Below are positions 7,461-14,802 of a stretch of DNA of 15,073 bases, piece by piece. The DNA comes from Dehalococcoidia bacterium (GTDB taxonomy: Bacteria; Chloroflexota; Dehalococcoidia; DSTF01; JALHUB01): assembly GCA_022865685.1 (NCBI GenBank), contig JALHUB010000217.1, positions 1 through 15,073 on the forward strand, given 5' to 3'. Under the pieces are notes generated by a model, which was not told the origin of the DNA, made no database searches, and saw only the letters and a program-made list of their open reading frames with translations. Made by a program: the position numbers and the translations under genes. The first letter of the stretch is position 1. Each line of letters opens with the position of its first letter.

Positions 7461-7534
7461 CTGCGCATATCCTAGCGCATCATTCTCACAGCGCAAGTAG
7501 GCGTCTCGTGCAACCAGTTCCGGGAGTGCAGAGG

Positions 7535-7569
7535 CTCTGGGGGTGTCCCCCGGAGAAACAAACTCTCCG
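7535..7569. repeat. Two overlapping hairpins upstream of recA
   Basis: CTCTGGGGG (7535-7543) pairs with CCCCCGGAG (7547-7555, one wobble) around TGT. The shared CGGAGA (7551-7556) can instead pair with TCTCCG (7564-7569). The two folds exclude each other. The site lies outside any gene and upstream of the recA promoter. It could be a REP-like repeat or part of the divergent yggU leader. Confidence 0.45.
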
Positions 7570-7579
7570 CTTGCAGGAA

Positions 7580-7595
7580 AAGAACAGATTTTCTT
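7580..7595. promoter_or_regulatory. Dyad upstream of the recA -35, possible SOS operator
   Basis: AAGAA-CAGATT-TTCTT is a 5+5 dyad 19 bp before the -35. Its core, GAAC-N4-TTTC, differs by one base from the Gram-positive LexA core GAAC-N4-GTTC. Position and shape suit a LexA site, but the operator used by this organism is unknown. Confidence 0.3.
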
Positions 7596-7614
7596 AATTT
7601 GGCCCCATTTTGTC

Positions 7615-7643
7615 TTGCGAATGCCCTAACCCCATGCTATCAT
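7615..7643 (+). promoter_or_regulatory. recA promoter, sigma70 type
   Basis: TTGCGA and TATCAT are separated by exactly 17 bp. The predicted start near 7650 gives a leader of about 48 bases ending in a strong GGAGG (7688-7692), 5 bases before the ATG. Confidence 0.65.
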
Positions 7644-7697
7644 GCCTCAGTGAAGTGAATCTGCGCAGTCTCCTTATCTATTTCCCCGGAGGTTGTC

Positions 7698-8750
<1,053 letters not shown>

Positions 8751-8773
8751 GACGCCGGAATCGACTTGACCGG

Positions 8774-8807
8774 GGGCCGGCCTCACGGGCGCGGCCCTTC
8801 TTCTCTT
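8774..8807 (+). terminator. Terminator-like hairpin between recA and recX
   Basis: GGGCCGGCC (8774-8782) pairs with GGC-g-CGGCCC (8788-8797), 9 bp with one bulged G. The pyrimidine run TTCTTCTCTT follows. It lies in the 72-bp recA-recX gap. Partial termination here would give far less RecX than RecA, as known in other bacteria. Confidence 0.55.
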
Positions 8808-8822
8808 GGGGACGAGTCTCTG

Positions 8823-9458
8823 ATGCTCATCACCAGCGTGGAACGGCAGCCGCGGCGGCGACGGCGCGTCAACCTCTTCGTCGACGGGCAGTTCGCCTTC
8901 TCGCTCGCCCTCAGCCTCGCCCAGGAGAAGGGCCTCCACGCCGGCATGACCGTCGACGAGGCGGAGCTCGATGCCCTGCGCGCCGAGGACGAGCGTCGCA
9001 CCGCCTACGAAGCCGCCATCCACCTCCTCTCCTATCGTCCGCGCAGCGAGCGCGAGATGCGACAGCGCCTCCGCCGTCGCGGCGTCGCGCCCGACGTCAT
9101 CGACGAGACGGTGGCGCGCCTGCACGCCTCGCACTACCTTGACGACGCTGCATTCGCCCAGTTCTGGCGTGAGAGCCGCGAGACCCTCAGCCCCCGCAGC
9201 GGCCGCCTCATCCGCAGCGAGCTCCTATCGAAGGGCGTCGACGCCGGCACGGCTACGTCGACGGTCGAGGGGCTCGACGACGAGGAGGCCGCCTACCGTG
9301 CCGCCTCCAAGCGCCTCAAGTCGCTGCGGGGCGACGACCACGAGGTCTTCCGGCGCCGTCTGGGCGGTTTCCTGACGCGTCGCGGCTTCAGCTACGACGT
9401 TGTCAGGCGCATCATCGAGCGCTGCTGGCGCGACCTCGGCGGCGACGAGCCTCCCTGA
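8823..9458 (+). CDS. recX: Regulatory protein RecX
   Basis: Binds RecA filaments and restrains RecA activity. A 211-residue protein made of helical repeats: RRRRVNLFVDGQFAFSL at the start, then the typical RPRSEREMRQRLRRRGV and YLDDAAFAQFWRESR, and a C-terminal repeat ending GFSYDVVRRIIERCW. I prefer the ATG at 8823, with GGGGA 10 bases upstream. An earlier TTG at 8766 would put the terminator-like hairpin inside the coding region and add a non-conserved, Gly/Arg-rich stretch. It directly follows recA in the usual order. Confidence 0.9.
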   Translation: MLITSVERQPRRRRRVNLFVDGQFAFSLALSLAQEKGLHAGMTVDEAELDALRAEDERRTAYEAAIHLLSYRPRSEREMRQRLRRRGVAPDVIDETVARLHASHYLDDAAFAQFWRESRETLSPRSGRLIRSELLSKGVDAGTATSTVEGLDDEEAAYRAASKRLKSLRGDDHEVFRRRLGGFLTRRGFSYDVVRRIIERCWRDLGGDEPP

Positions 9459-9490
9459 TCAGACGTCCGTCCACGCCTCCTGGCGGGTCT

Positions 9491-9520
9491 CCGGCAACCT
9501 CCGGCGACCTCCCGGCACCC
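9491..9520. repeat. Three 10-bp tandem units
   Basis: CCGGCAACCT, CCGGCGACCT and CCCGGCACCC follow one another just after recX and before the rny promoter. The third unit is degenerate. Significance is unknown. Confidence 0.4.
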
Positions 9521-9530
9521 CCGTTTTTCC

Positions 9531-9559
9531 TTGACAGAGGGTATGTCGCAGCCTATCAT
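9531..9559 (+). promoter_or_regulatory. rny promoter, near-consensus sigma70 type
   Basis: A perfect TTGACA -35 and a TATCAT -10 are separated by exactly 17 bp. Predicted transcription starts near 9566. This rules out the in-frame TTG at 9531 as the rny start codon. Confidence 0.75.
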
Positions 9560-9626
9560 TAGGGGCAGAAGTTCACTTCCTGAACCTTCACAATTTACCG
9601 GTCAAGCAATGGAAAGCGAGGTGACC

Positions 9627-11159
9627 ATGCCCGGAGCCATCGCAATAATCCTCGTTGGGATTTTGGCGCTGGCGGTCGGGGCTCTCGTTGGTTTCAATCT
9701 ACGGCTTAGGATCAATCAAGCGCAGCTCGCCACAGCGGAGCGGACTGCTGCCCGAATCCTTTCGGAGGCGCAGACAAAACAAAAGGAGATCCTTCTAGAA
9801 GCCAAAGAAGAGGCGCTACGCACGCGTTCCCAGATCGAAACAGAACTGCGCGAAAGGCGCAGTGAGCTTCAGCGTTCGGAACAGCGCCTCACCCAAAAAG
9901 AAGAGAGCCTGGATCGCAAGATTGAGGCCCTGGAACGTCGCACAGACGCCCTCTCCGACCAGGAGAAGGCACTGGAAACCACCCGACAAGAGCTCCAGGA
10001 CCTTTCCCAGAGACAACTAGCGGAGATCGAGAGAGTCTCCGGCCTCACCAGCCAGGAGGCCCGCGAAATCCTCCTCGGCGAAGTCGAGAAGGAGGTCCGG
10101 ACCGAGGCCAACCGCCGGCTGCACCTGGTAGAGGCGGAGGTCAAAGAAGAGGGCGCCGAACGCGCCCGCAAGGTTCTCATAGCCGCCATCCAGCGGCTCA
10201 GCACAGACGTCGTCTCGGAGTCCACGGTCAGCGTCGTCCCCATACCCAGCGACGACATGAAGGGCCGCATCATCGGCCGCGAGGGACGCAACATCCGCGC
10301 CCTCGAAGCCGCGACCGGCGTGGACCTGATCATCGACGACACCCCCGACGCCGTCACTCTGTCCGCCTTCGACCCCGTGCGCCGTGAGATCGCTCGCGTG
10401 GCCCTCACGCGTCTCGTGATCGACGGACGCATCCACCCGACGCGCATCGAGGAGGTAGTGGAGAAGGCCCGCCAGGAGGTCGACGCCGACATCAAGCTTG
10501 CCGGCGAGCAGGCGGCCGTCGACGCCGGCTGTCCCGGCCTGCACCCGGAGTTGCTGAAGATGCTAGGGCGGTTGCGCTACCGCACAAGCTACGGTCAGAA
10601 CCAGCTCAAGCACGCCATCGAGTGCGCACATGTGTGCGGCATGGTTGCGGAAGAGATCGGCGCCGACGTGCGCATCTGCCGTCGCGCCGGCCTCCTGCAC
10701 GACATCGGCAAGGCGGTCGACCACGACGTCGAGGGCACGCACGCCCTCATCGGCGCCGACGTGCTGCGTCGCTTTGGCATGAGCCCGCCCGTCGTGCATG
10801 CCGTCGCTGCCCACCACGAGGAGGAGGAGCCGCACTCGGTGGAGGCCGTCATCGTCCAGGTTGCCGACTCCGTCAGCGGCGGACGACCGGGCGCGCGGCG
10901 CGAGACGCTGGAGCACTACATCAAGCGGATGCAGGCGCTGGAGGCGGTCGCGCACGAGTTCAAGGGCGTTGAGAAGGCGTTCGCCATCCAGGCCGGCCGC
11001 GAGATCCGTATCATCGTCAAGCCGGAGGAGATCGACGACCTGGAGTCGATGCGCCTGGCCCGCGACATCAGTCGCAAGATCGAAGAGACACTGGAGTATC
11101 CCGGTCAGGTCAAAGTCACCGTTGTGAGGGAACCCCGGGCTGTCGAATATGCCCGCTAG
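9627..11159 (+). CDS. rny: Ribonuclease Y
   Basis: Membrane-anchored endoribonuclease that starts mRNA decay. From the ATG at 9627 it has 510 residues, the normal size. There is one N-terminal membrane helix (about 2-24), then a long charged coiled coil (about 25-160) rich in Glu/Arg/Gln. A KH RNA-binding domain has its GxxG loop in GRIIGREGRNIR (213-224). An HD domain has metal ligands in NQLKHAIE (H329), LLHDIGK (H358, D359) and AAHH (H396-H397), followed by VQVADSVSGGRPGARRE. GAGG at 9618-9621 is 5 bases before this ATG. The in-frame ATG at 9609 has no ribosome site, and anything earlier falls in the promoter. ymdB follows, as in many bacteria. Confidence 0.96.
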   Translation: MPGAIAIILVGILALAVGALVGFNLRLRINQAQLATAERTAARILSEAQTKQKEILLEAKEEALRTRSQIETELRERRSELQRSEQRLTQKEESLDRKIEALERRTDALSDQEKALETTRQELQDLSQRQLAEIERVSGLTSQEAREILLGEVEKEVRTEANRRLHLVEAEVKEEGAERARKVLIAAIQRLSTDVVSESTVSVVPIPSDDMKGRIIGREGRNIRALEAATGVDLIIDDTPDAVTLSAFDPVRREIARVALTRLVIDGRIHPTRIEEVVEKARQEVDADIKLAGEQAAVDAGCPGLHPELLKMLGRLRYRTSYGQNQLKHAIECAHVCGMVAEEIGADVRICRRAGLLHDIGKAVDHDVEGTHALIGADVLRRFGMSPPVVHAVAAHHEEEEPHSVEAVIVQVADSVSGGRPGARRETLEHYIKRMQALEAVAHEFKGVEKAFAIQAGREIRIIVKPEEIDDLESMRLARDISRKIEETLEYPGQVKVTVVREPRAVEYAR

Positions 11160-11165
11160 CAAGAG

Positions 11166-11222
11166 AGGGAGCGGAGTCAGCCGCACCTAGGCCGCTTCTC
11201 TTCGGATGAAGCCCCGCTCCCT
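11166..11222 (+). other. Hairpin in the rny-ymdB gap
   Basis: AGGGAGCGG (11166-11174) pairs perfectly with CCGCTCCCT (11214-11222). The intervening 39 bases contain a smaller GCTTC/GAAGC stem. No T run follows, so it is more likely a processing or stability element between two coding regions than a terminator. Confidence 0.4.
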
Positions 11223-11246
11223 ATCTCTGTGTCCGTGAGGTGAGGC

Positions 11247-12020
11247 TTGCGAATCCTTTTCGTCGGCGATGCCGTTGGCCGCACCGGCCGCCAGGCAGTG
11301 GCGACGCTGCTCCCCGGGCTCCGGCGTGAGTTTCACGTCGACCTCGTCATCGCCAACGGCGAGAACGCCGCCGCCGGCCGCGGCATAACGCCCCCTGTGG
11401 CGGAGGAGATGTTCCGCTCCGGCGTCGACGTAATCACCACCGGAAACCACATCTGGGACCAGAAAGAGATAATCCCCTACCTCGATTCGCCGGCGCCCAT
11501 CCTGCGGCCGCTCAACTTTCCGCCGGGCGTCCCCGGCCGCGGCATTCTCCAGGAAGGCGCGGTGACGGTCATCAACCTCCAGGGGCGCGTGTTCATGGCC
11601 AACATCGACTGCCCGTTCCGCGCCGCCGACCAGGCGCTCGCGGGGCTGTCGCCGGACTCCATCGTGATCGTAGACATGCACGCCGAGGCGACAAGCGAGA
11701 AGATGGCAATGGGCTGGTACCTCGATGGCCGCGTCAGCGCCGTGCTCGGAACGCACACCCACGTCGCGACAGCCGAGACTCGCGTCCTGCCGCGGGGCAC
11801 GGCGTTCGTCTGTGACGTCGGCATGACGGGCGCCCGCGACTCCGTCATCGGCGACAACGTCGACGGCGTCCTCCAGCGCTTCCTGACGGCCATGCCGGTG
11901 CGTCTGCAACCGGCCAGCGGGCGGGCAATCCTCAACGCCGTCCTCGTCGACGTCGACGACGCGACGGGGCGGGCGCGACGCATCGAACGCGTGGACAGGG
12001 AGACCGGCGATGACCAGTAG
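11247..12020 (+). CDS. ymdB: YmdB-type metallophosphoesterase (TIGR00282)
   Basis: A 257-residue calcineurin-like phosphoesterase. Bacillus subtilis YmdB hydrolyses cyclic nucleotides in vitro and affects mRNA levels and the biofilm/motility switch. Metal-ligand motifs are all present: FVGDAVGRTG (D8), ANGENAAAG (E39, N40), TTGNHIWD (N67, H68), VDMHAEATSEK (H145) and GTHTHVATAE (H170, H172). It starts with TTG, supported by a GTGAGG site 6 bases upstream and by the family start MRILFVGD; no better ATG exists. It follows rny by 87 bp and overlaps the next gene by 11 bases, so the three are probably one transcript and the last two translationally coupled. Confidence 0.93.
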   Translation: MRILFVGDAVGRTGRQAVATLLPGLRREFHVDLVIANGENAAAGRGITPPVAEEMFRSGVDVITTGNHIWDQKEIIPYLDSPAPILRPLNFPPGVPGRGILQEGAVTVINLQGRVFMANIDCPFRAADQALAGLSPDSIVIVDMHAEATSEKMAMGWYLDGRVSAVLGTHTHVATAETRVLPRGTAFVCDVGMTGARDSVIGDNVDGVLQRFLTAMPVRLQPASGRAILNAVLVDVDDATGRARRIERVDRETGDDQ

Positions 12021-12861
12021 GGCCGACTTCCACACTCACACTCTCGCCTCTGACGGCCTGCTCGCCCCCGGCGACCTGGTCCGGCTCGCCGTCTCGCGCG
12101 GCCTCCGGATCCTCGCCGTGACGGACCACGATTCGACGGAGGGCATAGCCGAGGCGCTCTCCATCGCCGCTCACTACCCGGAGTTCACGCTCGTGCCCGG
12201 CATTGAGATGAGCACCGATATCCCGGGCGACGAGATCCACGTCCTCGGCTACTTCCTCGACTATCAGGACCCCGATTTCCAGTCCACGCTGACCGGCCTC
12301 CGCAACGCCCGACGCGACCGCGGCCGCATGATGGTTGAGAAGCTGCACGCTATGGGCATGGAAATACCGTGGGAGCGAGTCGAAAAGCTGGCCAGCGATG
12401 GGTCCCTGGGCCGGCCGCACGTGGCGCAGGCGCTGATCGAGCTGGGGTACGTCTCGACCTTCCAGGAGGCATTCGACCGCTACATCGGCAGGAACGGCCC
12501 GGCCTACGTCGAGCGCGCCAAGCTGACGCCGGTGGAGGCAATCGAATTGCTGGTAAAGGCCCGTGCGCTGCCCGTCCTGGCCCATCCGGCAAGCCAGTCG
12601 AACCTGGAGGAGCTGCTCGTGCAGCTAAAGGCGGCGGGAATGCTCGGCATCGAGGTCTACTACCAGGACTACGACCACAACACCTGCGCCCGCCTGGCAG
12701 CCGCAGCCGAGCGGCACGGACTCCTCAAGATCGGCGGCAGCGACTTCCACGGCTTCGGCAGCGAGCGCGAGCGCCTCCCCGGCGACATCCCTCTCGCCGA
12801 TGAAGCGATCGATGCGTTCATGGCCGCGGGGCTGCGAATGACATCCGGGCGGCGCACCTGA
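12010..12861 (+). CDS. PHP-domain phosphoesterase, RNase AM/TrpH (YciV)-like
   Basis: A 283-residue metal-dependent phosphoesterase. PHP metal ligands are visible: DFHTHTLASDG (H8, H10, D15), AVTDHDS (D39, H40), PGIEMS (E66), EIHVLGY (H77), LAHP (H192) and GGSDFHG (D245, H247). The inserted helical region with GRPHVAQAL (135-143) is typical of the family. Its members include enzymes that cleave 3',5'-nucleoside bisphosphates such as pAp and degrade short RNAs from the 5' end (E. coli RNase AM). Placement after RNase Y and YmdB fits a role in finishing RNA or nucleotide breakdown. This is an inference from context, and the exact substrate cannot be read from the sequence. It overlaps ymdB by 11 bases. 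Confidence 0.9.
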   Translation: MTSRADFHTHTLASDGLLAPGDLVRLAVSRGLRILAVTDHDSTEGIAEALSIAAHYPEFTLVPGIEMSTDIPGDEIHVLGYFLDYQDPDFQSTLTGLRNARRDRGRMMVEKLHAMGMEIPWERVEKLASDGSLGRPHVAQALIELGYVSTFQEAFDRYIGRNGPAYVERAKLTPVEAIELLVKARALPVLAHPASQSNLEELLVQLKAAGMLGIEVYYQDYDHNTCARLAAAAERHGLLKIGGSDFHGFGSERERLPGDIPLADEAIDAFMAAGLRMTSGRRT

Positions 12862-12938
12862 CCGCTGCTCCTTCGGTAAGAGCCGTAGGGGCGCGTGGCC
12901 ATGCGTCCCACCAAACGCCTCATGACCGTGTTGCCCGA

Positions 12939-13574
12939 TTACGGGGGCGTGAAATAGACGTTGACTGCGACCCAGTCCAGGTAGAAGTCGCGGCCGTCGC
13001 ACTCGGCGCCGCCGGTGCACGTGCACGTGAGGCGGACGCGCATGTTTGCGTTGCCCAGCTCGGCGACTGTCCAGATGCGCCCCCAGGTGTCACCGGCGCC
13101 TCCGACGATGCCCGTGTGCTCGGCAGCGCTCTCAACGGTGTCTGTCTTGGCCGACGTCCAGTTCGTCCCGCCGTCCCATGACAGCTCGACGCTCATGCTG
13201 TTGTCTGCGGCCACGGCGTCCAGCCACCAGTCCAGGCGTATGCGTATCCCCTCGATCGTCGAGCCGGAGGGCGGTGCGAGGCCGTAGTTGTAGAAGAGGT
13301 GCCGATCGCGGGGACCGTCGATGTTGGAGGCGTAGAGGGGACCGTCGCCGGAGGCATTGATGGGGTTCAGCTCGAATCCATCGTTGTCGCCACCGGAAGT
13401 CGCGGCCTGGGCAGATGGGTTCTGATAACCAGTGTTGGCAAAGGAAGGGGCGGACGAGAACGCGTTTGCGGCGTTGTCGTCCTGACCGGAGTAGGTGCCG
13501 AAGCCGGTGGCCACGCCAACAGCCGCCAGGCTCGCCGCTACCAGCGTTAGAGCGATGGCCACCGGTATTCGCAT
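12939..13574 (-). CDS. Secreted beta-sandwich-type surface protein, likely SipW-processed
   Basis: A 211-residue exported protein with no assigned enzyme function. Residues 1-25 form a hydrophobic signal followed by GTYSGQDDNAANAFSSA, resembling the post-signal start of TasA/camelysin-type proteins (small residues, an aromatic, then Asp and an NAF stretch). The rest is one module of beta-rich character: an N-part with DGFELNPINASGDGP, then DRHLFYNYGLAPPSGSTIEGIRIRL, VELSWDGGTNWTSAK, DTWGRIWTVAELGNANMRVRL, and a final DFYLDWVAVNVYF. Similar modules recur, as I remember them, in large Chloroflexota surface proteins. Three cysteines (184, 186, 192) cluster near the end. GGGAGG lies 9 bases before the ATG. 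Third gene of the minus-strand cassette, 70 bp after the peptidase. Confidence 0.75.
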   Translation of the reverse strand: MRIPVAIALTLVAASLAAVGVATGFGTYSGQDDNAANAFSSAPSFANTGYQNPSAQAATSGGDNDGFELNPINASGDGPLYASNIDGPRDRHLFYNYGLAPPSGSTIEGIRIRLDWWLDAVAADNSMSVELSWDGGTNWTSAKTDTVESAAEHTGIVGGAGDTWGRIWTVAELGNANMRVRLTCTCTGGAECDGRDFYLDWVAVNVYFTPP

Positions 13575-13644
13575 TCTGATGAGCCTCCCCGTCTAGTTCA
13601 TCCTTTCGCCAGGAGGGTGCCAGCGAGAATGACCTTCGCCCTGC

Positions 13645-14217
13645 CTAGCACTGCGGCTCCTCGCTGACATATGGTCCCGGGACGATGTCTTTCCACGTCT
13701 GCCAGAGGACGAGCCCCACCAGGAGTGTCGACGGGATGATGAGAAGAAGGGCTCGACCGGCGCCGCTGCGGGCAAAATGCACCAGGTAGCCGAGCCAGGG
13801 GATGCTAAAGACCACCTTGTCGCCCGGACCGTGAAGGCCAACGGGCTCGGCGTCGGGTTCCTTGTTGGCGTCGCCCTGGGTGACGAACTTCCGCGCCCCG
13901 TCTCTCGCGTCGATCGCGACAACGCGGTGCAGCACGGGAAGAGAATGCGACGATTTCTTAAGCGCGACTATGTCGCCGACATCGAGCGACTCTGCGTCGA
14001 TCTGGCGGGTAATGCCGATGCTGCCGTTGGGCAGCGACGCGCCCATGCTGCCGCCGTAGATGACGTAGGCGCGGAAGCCGAAGAGGGCCAGGATGGTTGG
14101 AACAATCAGGAGGACGATTATCGCCAGCGCCGCCCCCAGGTACGTCCATCCGGCAAAGCGCGCGGCCCTCCTGAGGGGCCCGGCCTTCAGAAGCAGGTCA
14201 GGGACCCAGCCCGGCAT
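13645..14217 (-). CDS. sipW: Signal peptidase I, SipW / ER-type (S26B)
   Basis: A 190-residue membrane-bound signal peptidase. A membrane helix lies at about 25-50, the catalytic Ser57 in YVIYGGSMGASLPNGS, then GDIVALKK. LPVLHRVVAI carries His97 in place of the bacterial lysine, and VTQGDANKEPD carries the conserved Asp residues. The C-terminal helix is at about 152-173. Ser/His/Asp is the ER-type arrangement of B. subtilis SipW and archaeal enzymes, not the Ser/Lys dyad of LepB. SipW in Bacillus releases TasA and a partner protein for biofilm fibres. Here the gene sits between a TasA-like gene (33 bp upstream) and another secreted-protein gene, so both are likely substrates. GGAGGG lies 5 bases before the ATG. 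Function by homology is firm; the substrates are inferred. Confidence 0.9.
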   Translation of the reverse strand: MPGWVPDLLLKAGPLRRAARFAGWTYLGAALAIIVLLIVPTILALFGFRAYVIYGGSMGASLPNGSIGITRQIDAESLDVGDIVALKKSSHSLPVLHRVVAIDARDGARKFVTQGDANKEPDAEPVGLHGPGDKVVFSIPWLGYLVHFARSGAGRALLLIIPSTLLVGLVLWQTWKDIVPGPYVSEEPQC

Positions 14218-14250
14218 CCTTACCCTCCAGTCCCTCTGCCCGGACGGCCG

Positions 14251-14802
14251 TTACGGGTTGTTCGCCGTCTGCTCCGCGGCGAATGTGAACGTAGCCGTCG
14301 TGTCGGCGTCCTCAGGTCCCGTCGCGGTCGACGGGAAGTCCACCCTAAAGCACAGGTCCTCGCTGCCGCTCGCCGCCAGCGTCCGGTCACCTGTGTCCTC
14401 TCCCTGCGCCGGGTCGCCGATAGCGCCGCTGGCGAGCGTGCCCGTGTAGAGCTGCGTCCCATCGAACGTGGCGCAGTTGGTACCCAGCATTCTGATAGTA
14501 AGCGTCAGGGCGTCTCTCAGGTTCAGAGCGTCGGCATTGGTGGCGACCGTCGTCACGGCGTAGCGAAGCTCCAGGGTTCCGCCGTTGGAGACCGTGACCT
14601 GGTCGGTCACAGAGTCGCCGGGCGCCATGTTTAGCATAGTGACGAAGGCGCTGGCGGGGCTCGTGCTGATGTCGACGCTGCCGCTGCTAAACGCGTTGCT
14701 GCCGTTGTCGACGCTCTCCGTGAACAGCGATAACCCTCCCAGACTAACGCAGGCCGCGAGTGCGCTGATTGCTATGAGACTTACCAGTATTCGTCTAATC
14801 AT
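14251..14802 (-). CDS. TasA/camelysin-family secreted protein
   Basis: A 183-residue exported protein of the TasA/CalY type, a family that forms extracellular matrix fibres or surface proteins. A hydrophobic signal (about 4-26) is followed by SLFTESVDNGSNAFSSGSVD, the typical family start. Next come SPASAFVTMLNMAPGDSVTD and a beta-stretch QVTVSNGGTLELRYAV, and the end TFTFAAEQTANN matches the F-A-x-Q-x-x-N-N family ending. C110 and C151 could form a disulphide. The signal also contains LAAC (residues 15-18), a lipobox-like sequence, so lipoprotein processing cannot be excluded. GGGCGAG lies about 7 bases before the ATG. First gene of the minus-strand cassette. Confidence 0.8.
   Translation of the reverse strand: MIRRILVSLIAISALAACVSLGGLSLFTESVDNGSNAFSSGSVDISTSPASAFVTMLNMAPGDSVTDQVTVSNGGTLELRYAVTTVATNADALNLRDALTLTIRMLGTNCATFDGTQLYTGTLASGAIGDPAQGEDTGDRTLAASGSEDLCFRVDFPSTATGPEDADTTATFTFAAEQTANNP

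Noticed and set aside
13777..14634. 285-residue plus-strand open frame across sipW and the TasA-like gene
   Set aside because: Antisense to two genes with clear signal, active-site and family motifs; its own translation has none.
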